Below are positions 26,362-33,762 of a stretch of 64,000 bases of DNA, one piece after another. Under the pieces are notes generated by a model. That model did not search any database. It was not told where the DNA came from and saw only the letters and a program-made list of their open reading frames with translations. The first letter of the stretch is position 1; every line of letters begins with the position of its first letter. The translations under genes and the position numbers were made by a program. Source of the stretch: Dactylococcopsis salina PCC 8305 (GTDB lineage: Bacteria > Cyanobacteriota > Cyanobacteriia > Cyanobacteriales > Rubidibacteraceae); contig NC_019780.1 in assembly GCF_000317615.1 (NCBI RefSeq), forward strand, positions 186,001 to 250,000, given 5' to 3'.

Positions 26362-27429
26362 TTACTGAAAGCGACTATCTGTTTTAAGGTAATTAATTTG
26401 ACTGGTTGATTTGTCTTCTCTATGATCTATGATTTTTTCAGAAGGAAGATAGTAATAATAAATTGTATGTCTTAATCGTTGATCTAGATAAGATGTAATT
26501 TTATAAATTGAATCAAGACAGTTAACATTTAATTTCGGCGTTTTTCCTGGCGTAATTTGAAAATCAAAGGTAATTTTTATATTTTCTTCTCCTTGCGGAT
26601 TTTTGACTTCAATGACATAATCTTGCGGTTTCCCGTCGATGAAATAATCTTTTCCGTTGACTTGGATGGGAAGATGATTGGGTTGTGTTTGAGAAATTAA
26701 AAATTCCTTTTGCTACGTTTCTGGAATGATTCCTTGTAATGTTTGAGGGTTTCCTTCATCGGAAATATTGATTTCAGAATTAGTCAGTTGAATCCATGTT
26801 TCTTGATTGTTAATTCTCACTTGATATTGGATTCGATCTAAAGCAATTCCAAATAAGGGAAACTCGTTTATTGCTTTTTCTGCTAAAATTTCACCAAACT
26901 GCGACTCGTCGGGATTAATATAAACTAGGTTTGAGTTTTCCTGAGACAGAAAGTTATTCCAGTGACTGACAATAACAAAGATATAATCTCGATGATGATT
27001 GCTTAATGTTTCTAACGCAGACAGGTTAACGGTTTCTGTAACTATCCTTCTGATTTCTTCGGGAGAAACGGTAATAGTTTTATAGATTAAATTTTCCCCT
27101 GTGTTAACTTCCAGAAGAATTTGACGCGGGGAAGAATTGACGCGAGAGAGTTGTTGGAGGAATACTTGTTTTTTTAGATAGTTTTCGATCGATTTTCTGG
27201 CGCGTTGATTCCCTACCAGTTGTGGAAAATGAGTGTCTAAGAAATAGTAACTCAGCGATTCAATGATTCTGTCGTAACTCGATTTAACTTCCTCGGAAAT
27301 TTCTGATGAGACAAATGAGACATCAGATTGCTGATCTAAAATCGGGATGGGATAACTACTGTTGGAATGCGACTCTAAACGTAACGGTAGCAGTTTTTGG
27401 GGATGGAAACTATCTAAATCAATTAACAC
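26362..27429 (-). pseudogene. Last gene of decayed defence-like operon, in-frame amber stop
   Basis: Open from a GTG at 27429 to a TAG at 26713-26715, then in the same frame for another 116 codons (starting KEFLISQTQ, ending KTDSRFQ) to a TAA at 26362-26364; 356 codons in all. The continuation has normal coding composition, so the TAG is a nonsense mutation. I do not recognise the family. Visible features are a VLIDLDSFHP strand near the start, LEVNTGENLIYKTITVSPEE, DYIFVIVSHWNNFL, and a C-terminal beta region. In the upstream frame, residues NQRLVLIDLD continue backwards into the preceding gene, suggesting the two were once one gene split by a frameshift near 27435. Confidence 0.7.
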
Positions 27430-27836
27430 TAAGCGTTGATTTCCCCTAGTTGTGGGAGTTGAGAAACATAATTCCAGTAAAGATAGGCGCTTCGATAGAG
27501 ATAGCTTTCGTTGAAACCAAAGATTCCTCTACTACTTAGCGTCATTAAGTCGATGGTGTCGGGAATAATAAACAGTTGTTTATCTTCTCCGTCTGTGACT
27601 TCTTCTCCGAGATGTTGAGGAGAGGGAGAATGAGAGTTAAAGGTTAACGAGTTGGGTAACTCATCCACAAACAAGGGTTGAGGGAGGTAAGGATAATGTT
27701 GATGGTTTGCGAGAAAGCGTTTGTAGTTTAAGGGGAGAGAGTTTTCGTCTGGAGATAAATGTTCGATCGATTTTTCAAATAAATGTGCATCTTGGCAGCA
27801 GTTGGGATAAGATTCTAATTTAAATAGGCGTGTCAT
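27429..27836 (-). CDS. Unrecognised protein of decayed operon (possibly N-terminal half of a split gene)
   Basis: A 135-residue frame starting ATG with MTRLFKLESYPNCCQDAHLF and ending SQLPQLGEINA. No known domain. It overlaps the next frame by a few bases (TAGTG), and the other frame reads naturally across this junction, so a frameshift may have split one ~490-residue protein. Most of it (27531-27836) lies inside the proximal unit of a perfect 370-bp tandem duplication, whose other unit yields a truncated copy at 27847-28206. The sequence immediately upstream is a dispersed repeat, so whether it has a promoter is unclear. Confidence 0.5.
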   Translation of the reverse strand: MTRLFKLESYPNCCQDAHLFEKSIEHLSPDENSLPLNYKRFLANHQHYPYLPQPLFVDELPNSLTFNSHSPSPQHLGEEVTDGEDKQLFIIPDTIDLMTLSSRGIFGFNESYLYRSAYLYWNYVSQLPQLGEINA

Positions 27837-28270
27837 AATTCAGTTATTAGTTATCAATGAATAAGAATAATGTTGGGTTTCGTTTCTCTCCACCCAACCT
27901 ACTACTTAGCGTCATTAAGTCGATGGTGTCGGGAATAATAAACAGTTGTTTATCTTCTCCGTCTGTGACTTCTTCTCCGAGATGTTGAGGAGAGGGAGAA
28001 TGAGAGTTAAAGGTTAACGAGTTGGGTAACTCATCCACAAACAAGGGTTGAGGGAGGTAAGGATAATGTTGATGGTTTGCGAGAAAGCGTTTGTAGTTTA
28101 AGGGGAGAGAGTTTTCGTCTGGAGATAAATGTTCGATCGATTTTTCAAATAAATGTGCATCTTGGCAGCAGTTGGGATAAGATTCTAATTTAAATAGGCG
28201 TGTCATAATTCAGTTATTAGTTATCAATGAATAAGAATAATGTTGGGTTTCGTTTCTCTCCACCCAACCT
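27531..28270. repeat. Perfect 370-bp tandem duplication
   Basis: Units 27531-27900 and 27901-28270 appear identical base for base. Each runs from ACTACTTAGCGTCATTAAG to the dispersed repeat ending CACCCAACCT, and a third ACTACTT occurs at 28271, so a 7-bp ACTACTT occurs at every junction. The duplication contains a start codon and most of the small gene. 370 is not a multiple of three. Confidence 0.95.
27847..28206 (-). pseudogene. Truncated duplicate of the 27429-27836 gene
   Basis: The first 103 residues (to DLMTLSSR) are identical to the neighbouring copy; after that the frame runs into the dispersed repeat and ends after LGGEKRNPTLFLFIDN. It is the upstream unit of the 370-bp duplication and has the same start region. 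Since it comes first in the transcript, a stop here precedes the longer copy. Confidence 0.85.
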
Positions 28271-28271
28271 A

Positions 28272-30264
28272 CTACTTTCTACGAAGTTGCTGACGGATAG
28301 AATTAATTTCAGCGAGAGAGGTTGTCTTATACATTAGATCAACAAAAGAGTTACTCTCACTAGAGAAGGTAAAGTTAACTCCACCGAGATAAGCGACACG
28401 GTTTCCAATGAGAGTGACTTTTGCGTGTAAATGAGGGATGGTGTGTTGAGGAAAATTTCTGATTTTGTCTCTCCAGACTTCATTGACAAAAATGTTGGGT
28501 TGAGAATAACGGAGTAATCCTGCGAGTTGGGGAGAGGGAGAAAACCGACGAGTGTAGAGGGTGATAGAATCATTTTGTTTTTGGAGTTGACTTATTCGGT
28601 TTGGGTGTCTATGGAGTCGATGACTTCTTCTCTCAAGTCGGTGAGTATCCAGACTCCTTGAGGAAGTTGTTTCGCTTTCTCACAAATGAGGTTAGTGATG
28701 TTTTCGTCTTCAATGATGTAACTGGAGATGAGGAGAAATTGATCCGCTTTGGAGATCAGCTTTTTGATCTCGTGACGATGTTTCCGTCTTCCGATGAGAA
28801 AGTCGGTTTGTCTGACATCTTCTCTGGGTTGAGGGGAGAGAGTCTTGGGAATATCACGAGAGGAAGGAGGAAGATATTGTAAGACTAATTCTCGGATAGG
28901 TGTTGCGACTGAATAGATATCTTGTTGGTTTTGGATGATCTTGATAGATGCTTTTACTAGAGAAGAGACTTCCTCAAAGTTTAACCAGAGTTGGAGATGA
29001 TTGGTTTCGGTTTCTAAACAAGGTTTCCCTGTTTGGAGTGAGGTTAATAGAGATGCGAGTTGTTGAGAGGGAGATAATTTTTCCCATTGCGCGATCGCGC
29101 TTCTTCTCAAATCTTGGATAATGTTAGGAGGAAGATCAACCGTTTCGTTATCCTCTAGCGTTATCTGATAATATCCTTCTTGTTTCCTCTGTTGGGGTTT
29201 CCAACTGGGAAGCTGCGGATCATCTGGAGATAAATCTAGGATGACATCGGTTTCTTGAATTTGAAATTGATAGCGATACCAACAGGGAGAAGATAAGGAA
29301 GAGGAAGAAGGAGAAAGATTAAACAGAGATGTTTCTAAAGCCAACAATTCTTTGACAGTGGTTTGGGGAAGGAAGTCTAAACCGAAATGAGTATAGACTT
29401 GTTGGAGGTGACGACAGTGATGTTTAACCGCGAAGGGTGTTTGTCTTCTTCCATTGCGAAACATCTCCCAAGATCATCAGATGGGTTTTCCCTCTGGTTA
29501 ACGCAATGTTGATCTTTTCTGGGGAAAGGGTATCGGGTGAGATGTCGCAACATAAAATAATCATCAGACTTTCTTTTCCTACCCAGTGGGTAATGTCTTT
29601 GACTCTCACTTGGGGATAGATGTCTTTGATGTTGGTTTGTATTTCATTACGAGTGGTTTCAGAAAGTTATTCTGTATCCATCTGTTACTGTTACTGATGA
29701 GATTATAAATGGGGGTTGCGAGTTGGGGATGAAGACGATATTGTTCGGAAAGGATGTGGGTGTAACAGGGAAGAAGATGATGGGATAACCAGTGGAAGCT
29801 ATAAGGATAGCGATGAAAAGAAACTTTTTTCCGTTGTCTTCCTGTTTGACGCTGTGGGATTTCTTCACCGAGTAACACCAGTTTATCTCCCATTCCCGCA
29901 ATCAAGATTAAGTCTTTCCAGTGGAGATGGTGAGAGTCTTCTACAATGATTAAGTCAAAGCGTGTTTCTTGTAACCATTGCTGTTGGGGTTGTAAACAGT
30001 TTTTGATCGCGCTTAAAATAGGCTTATTTCTTTCCAGTCTCTCTCTTCCTTCATCGGATAAGTTTTGATACAGTTGGAACAGTTTCAGTTGTTTCCTCAA
30101 TAACCCAGTATGTATCAGAAGTGTCTTTGCGAGTAAGTCTCTTCTGGTTTCTGTCAGATGGGGAAACTCGGTTTCCAGTTGTTGACTCAAGGTTTCTCTA
30201 GAAGGAGAGGTGGTTTCTATTCTGGGTAACCATGTTTCTAGTTTCTGTGGTATTCGCAGTTGAT
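28272..30264 (-). pseudogene. SF1 helicase-phospholipase D nuclease fusion, broken C-terminal part
   Basis: Pieces in different frames join into one protein. 29606-30264: helicase segment with Walker B-like FDLIIVEDSHHLHW, GMGDKLVLLGEE and SEQYRLHPQLATPIYNLIS. 29424-29660: last helicase motif, IYPQVRVKDITHWVGKES then PEKINIALTRGKTHLMILGD. 28592-29464: a linker and the start of a PLD domain, GRRKHRHEIKKLISKADQFL and LISSYIIEDE. 28272-28605, another frame: RISQLQKQNDSITLYTRR, then HLHAKVTLIGNRVAYLGGVN, the H-x-K motif of PLD nucleases. At least three frameshifts separate these. The N-terminal P-loop region is absent. The 3' end is replaced by a dispersed repeat that supplies a stop at 28272-28274. 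Confidence 0.82.
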
Positions 30265-30383
30265 GTGAACTACCCTCTTCTAATTGCTAAGGCAATGTAG
30301 AAGGGGCTTCCTACCCAAAAGAATGCTCTTCAATAAACTCCAAAGGGATTATTTCCAAGTCTTACATCTGGCGATAGGCTTTT
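30265..30383 (-). ncRNA. Predicted right-end omega RNA (reRNA) of the TnpB element
   Basis: In this family the guide RNA scaffold covers the 3' end of tnpB and the right end, finishing at the element boundary, with the guide taken from flanking DNA. The 119 nt after the tnpB stop contain the terminal hairpin described for the element and the TAGTTCAC end. If the boundary is at 30265, the guide would begin ATCAACTGCGAATACCACAG, i.e. the helicase gene itself. Placement is by family rule, not by observed transcription. Confidence 0.55.
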
Positions 30384-31511
30384 TCAGCCTTGGCGAACCA
30401 AGCTGTCATCCCGTGTCCCACAGGCAATAATTCGTAATCCTTCGTCTCTGATGTTTTTAGCAGCGTTGATATCTCTGTCATGCTCTGTTCCACAGTTTGA
30501 GCATTTCCAACTGCGAACATCTAGTGGCAGACTATCAACTTGATTTAAGCAGACGTTGCAAGTCTTTGAACTAGGGAAAAAGCGGTCAACCTCAACATAG
30601 GTTTTACCGTCTTGTTCAGCTTTGTACTTCAGCATAGTACAGAACTGTCCCCAACCAACTTGACTAATGGCTTTAGCCAGATTATGGTTCTTCATCATGT
30701 TTTTAACTGCTAGATTCTCTACACAAATGACTTGGTTTTCGTCAACTAAGCTACGACTTAGTTTGTGTAGAAAATCTTCCCTGCTGTTAGAAACCTTTTT
30801 ATGAACTCTAGCTACTTGATGACGAGCTTTATTTCTGTTATTAGAACCTTTTTGCTTCCGAGATAATTGCTGTTGTTTAATCTTAAGGTTTTTCTCATGC
30901 TTATCCATCCAACGAGGATTATTAAATTTATCACCATTGCTAGTGATAGCATAATGATTTAACCCTAAGTCAATTCCAACTGCTTTTCCCTCTGAAGAAG
31001 GTTTTGGCTTTTCTTTTCCGTCTTCAACCAAAATAGAAGCATAATACTCTCCACAAGTATTTTTGCTAATAGTCACAGTCTTAACCGAACCTTTGATAGA
31101 TCGATGTAAGACTGCCTTAATTTCTCCTAGTTTAGGAAACTTTAAGCAATCTTCTTTCACCTCTACATTTTGAGGATATTGAATAGATTGTTTTCCATGT
31201 TTCGACTTAAACTTGGGATATCTAGCTCTTCCTTGAAAAAAGTTAGTAAAAGCTGTATTCAAGTTTATACAGACTTGTTGAAGACATTGAGAATAAGTAA
31301 GTTTTAACCATTCTCGTTCTTTCTTTAAGTCTGGGATTTGCTTCTTAATGTCATAACTGGAAAGCCCTTTGCCAGTTTCTTTATATGTCTGGTTCATTAA
31401 GTTCAAACCAAAATTCCACAACCAACGACAGTTCCCAAAAGATTGAGCTAGTAACTGTTGTTGGCTAGAATTAGGATAGAGTCGGACTTTAATTGCTTTC
31501 CGCATAACCAT
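30384..31511 (-). CDS. tnpB: TnpB, RNA-guided endonuclease of IS605-type element
   Basis: 375 residues, full length. The split RuvC nuclease residues are all present: Asp181 in AVGIDLGLNH, Glu265 in VICVENLAVK, Asp347 in EHDRDINAAKN. The zinc ribbon between the last two has C318, C321, C337 and C340 (CNVC...CSNC). The N-terminal domain carries the usual KVRLYPNSSQQQLLAQSFG. Related TnpB proteins are guided by a right-end RNA to cut DNA next to a transposon-adjacent motif, favouring element retention. The protein looks functional, in contrast to the decayed locus it sits in. Confidence 0.95.
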   Translation of the reverse strand: MVMRKAIKVRLYPNSSQQQLLAQSFGNCRWLWNFGLNLMNQTYKETGKGLSSYDIKKQIPDLKKEREWLKLTYSQCLQQVCINLNTAFTNFFQGRARYPKFKSKHGKQSIQYPQNVEVKEDCLKFPKLGEIKAVLHRSIKGSVKTVTISKNTCGEYYASILVEDGKEKPKPSSEGKAVGIDLGLNHYAITSNGDKFNNPRWMDKHEKNLKIKQQQLSRKQKGSNNRNKARHQVARVHKKVSNSREDFLHKLSRSLVDENQVICVENLAVKNMMKNHNLAKAISQVGWGQFCTMLKYKAEQDGKTYVEVDRFFPSSKTCNVCLNQVDSLPLDVRSWKCSNCGTEHDRDINAAKNIRDEGLRIIACGTRDDSLVRQG

Positions 31512-31619
31512 TAATTAAACAAAATTATTTATAGTTTAGCTTATTTATCAATCATTGTCAATATAAAAAAGCGATTCATCTAGCGACTAACCCTTCGGGT
31601 GTAGTCGTAGGATTCTCGC

Positions 31620-31742
31620 TTATTTTGCTAAAATTAACTTTATCGGTGAGGTGGGAGAGGTTTGGAGTTGAATCAGTCTCTCTCTTTCCCACTCTTGATC
31701 AGAGGTTGCGATGAGTTTTTCCCAAAATTGTTGTTGATCCAT
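31620..31742 (-). pseudogene. N-terminal fragment of the helicase gene
   Basis: ATG at 31740-31742 opens MDQQQFWEKLIATSDQEWER then ERLIQLQTSPTSPIKLI and meets the IS left end, stopping at 31620-31622. It overlaps the 3' end of the preceding gene, as in a tight operon. It is probably the start of the SF1 helicase gene whose C-terminal part resumes at 30264. The IS alone does not account for the missing helicase N-terminal domain and P-loop, so a deletion accompanied or preceded the insertion. Confidence 0.6.
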
Positions 31743-32134
31743 TGTTCAATGACTCCAGCGAGAGTTTGTTTGATGTTGGTTAACCCGTCTTCGGTGAGAG
31801 GGTGAGATATCGCTTTTCGATATAGTCGAGATATCCTTGATAGAAACGGCGGTAGATGGGATTTTGTTGTAAAACATAGTTAGGTTTGGTGAAATGATAT
31901 TGTTGTGTCTGGATGGTTTTCACTTCGGGTAACTGATAAAACCAGTCAATCGATCGCTGAATCTTTCCCACTTCTTCTTGATACTGAGTCTTTCCCGTCT
32001 CTCGATACTGACGACAGTTAAGATGAAGGATACGACAACAGTAAACCAGAAATTAACTGATTGTCTGGAGGGAAAACATCTGTTGGTTTTAGGTAAGGAA
32101 AACGGATTTCTAGAGTGGTGGAATGAGTGGTAAG
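31673..32134 (-). pseudogene. Fragmented McrC/DUF2357-like partner gene
   Basis: Three frames join: 32018-32134 (LEIRFPYLKPTDVFPPDNQL), then about 31780-32037 (CRILHLNCRQYRETGK, WFYQLPEVKTIQ, NYVLQQNPIYRRFYQGYLDY), then 31673-31803 (TEDGLTNIKQTLAGVIEQWI, ending KSGKERD). The second junction is explained by an 8-bp tandem duplication of CTCTCACC near 31800. The QQNPIYRRFYQGYLDYI segment resembles the mid region of McrC/DUF2357 proteins, nucleases that partner McrB-like ATPases; this is a tentative match. The catalytic part was not recognised. The 5' end is fused to the tail of the McrB-like remnant. Confidence 0.55.
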
Positions 32135-32152
32135 GATCGCGCGATCGCGCTT

Positions 32153-33634
32153 TTAAATTCTGGCGAAATAACTTAAATACTCAACGGGAGTTTGATGACT
32201 ATTACTGTTTCCTTTCAGTTGTAACTGAGAGGGTTTTCCAAAGGTTAAAACGTTCGATCGATCTAATACTTTATCAAATAAAGTCTATGTAGTTTCATCT
32301 TCATTCATTGTTCCCACAAGCAAAAATTGTTCAGGAATTTTTACCCGTCTTTCTTCATCAGGAAGGGGAATACTTCCCACATCAATATCTAAATAAGTAT
32401 CTTGAGATCGACGGGTTTCTAACTTGGAGAGAAACTCACTAAAATAATATTCTACCCGTGCTAAGTTCATCTCGTCTAACAACACAATTACCAATCTGTC
32501 TTGTAAGGTTTCTTGGTGATTAAACTGATATAACCCACGCATCAAATCAGTAGGTTTATATTTCTGTTCGACATAGTTATAAAACCCGAAACGAGTAACT
32601 TTTTCATTCCGAGAGTTTATTATTGTTTCTAATTTACTAATTTCCTTATCTAACTCTCTTACCCGTGATTCTCTTTCACGAATTTGCCAAATTAAATCAT
32701 TTACTATTCTTCGATATTCTTGTATTTCCTGATCATCAGGCTGATTATTTTGAATTTCTTGTAAGATGCGATTTTTTTCTGCTTATAATCGTTCAATCTC
32801 TGGACGTAGTTCCTCAATTCGATTTTCATGTTCTTGTCTTTCCGCATCCAAACGATCATAATTGACTCGGAGAAACTCTAAATCAGTTGTTATTTGATTT
32901 AACTCTTCTTTCTGTTGCTGTAACTGTTCAATTTCCTCGGTTAAAGATTGTTGTTGAGATTGTTTTTGACGGATATCACCTGCTAATTCTACTTGTTGCT
33001 GTTGCTGTTGATTGAACTCATTTTGTTGAGTTTCTAGTTGTGTTTCGAGTTGTTGGAGTCTTTCTTGTTTTTGTTCAGTGTGTTGCTGTAAAGATTGAAT
33101 TTCCCCTTGTAAGCCACTACGATTAGAACGAAGTTCCTGAATCTCTCTTTGTAAGGCTTCCTGATCCGATAAATTGGGATAATCTTGATTAAGGGAAGCA
33201 ATACGTTCTTCTAAATTATTGAGAGTTTGTTGTTGCGTTTCTCGACGTTGTTCGCTGTCTTCTAAACTTTGATTAAGTTGCCTTAACCGTTCTCTTTTTC
33301 CAGCAATTTGTTCATTGATTTGAGCTAAATTATCTGTTGTTTGTTGATGTTGTTCTTCTAACTGTTGATTTTGCGTTACAAGGTCACTATAACTATTCTG
33401 TAAGCGAGGAAGTTGTTGCTCAACTTGACCATATTCTTGATAAGCATTTAACTGTTGTTGAAGTCGAGCATTCTCCTGATCTAAGCGACGATAATAAACC
33501 ATCATTCCGCTAAAACCAGCACCTCCTCCCGCAATGACTCCTAAAAGCGTTAAAGGATTCTGAAATCCTAAAACCGCCATAATCACCCCAGAAACAGCTA
33601 ATGAGACATAGAGAATTATCTTTTGTGAGTTCAT
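32153..33634 (-). pseudogene. Membrane-anchored coiled-coil McrB-like AAA+ protein, two in-frame stops, P-loop deleted
   Basis: One frame of 494 codons. Residues 1-48 hold two membrane helices (IILYVSLAVSGVIMAVLGF, LTLLGVIAGGGAGFSGMMV); about 50-330 is a long Q/E/L-rich coiled coil; after it comes a McrB-type AAA+ fragment: GFYNYVEQKYKPTDLMRGLY, Walker B VIVLLDEMNLARVEYYFSEF, and sensor LLVGTMNEDETT followed by TLFDKVLDRSNVLTFGKP. TAA at 32783-32785 and TAG at 32285-32287 interrupt it; the second replaces a Gln normally found in ETTQ(S/T)L. No GxxGxGK(S/T) precedes GFYNY, so the P-loop is lost. First gene of the decayed reverse-strand locus. Confidence 0.82.
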
Positions 33635-33762
33635 ATCCCAATCTCCTGTTGATCAATTTTGTGTTCATAGTATCTTTGTCGTCAACACAGACAATTTCAG
33701 AATGCGCTATATAAGAAACGAATGAGTAATCCCAAGTGTGTACTCACGAAGAAAAAACTTTT

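Larger units (their letters stand above)
30265..31625 (-). mobile_element. IS200/IS605-superfamily element carrying only tnpB
   Basis: The tnpB gene is flanked by structured ends typical of these elements. The right end on the reverse strand has an imperfect hairpin (GAAGCCCCTTCTACATTGC, CTTA, GCAATTAGAAGAGGG) followed by TAGTTCAC, ending near 30265. The left end has a long hairpin around 31571-31620 (GCGAGAATCCTACGACTA with TAGTCGCTAGATGAATCGC). No tnpA is present, so it would need a transposase in trans. It interrupts the helicase gene, whose N-terminal 35-40 codons lie on the other side. Exact ends are uncertain by a few bases. Confidence 0.8.

Noticed and set aside
28334..28573. 79-residue reverse-strand frame MILSPSTLVGFLP
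   Set aside because: The neighbouring frame carries the PLD motif HLHAKVTLIGN and is the true one; this is a shadow.
26362..33634. Prophage or integrated plasmid
   Set aside because: No integrase, capsid, terminase or replication genes and no attachment repeats were seen; the region fits a decayed defence operon with IS insertion better.
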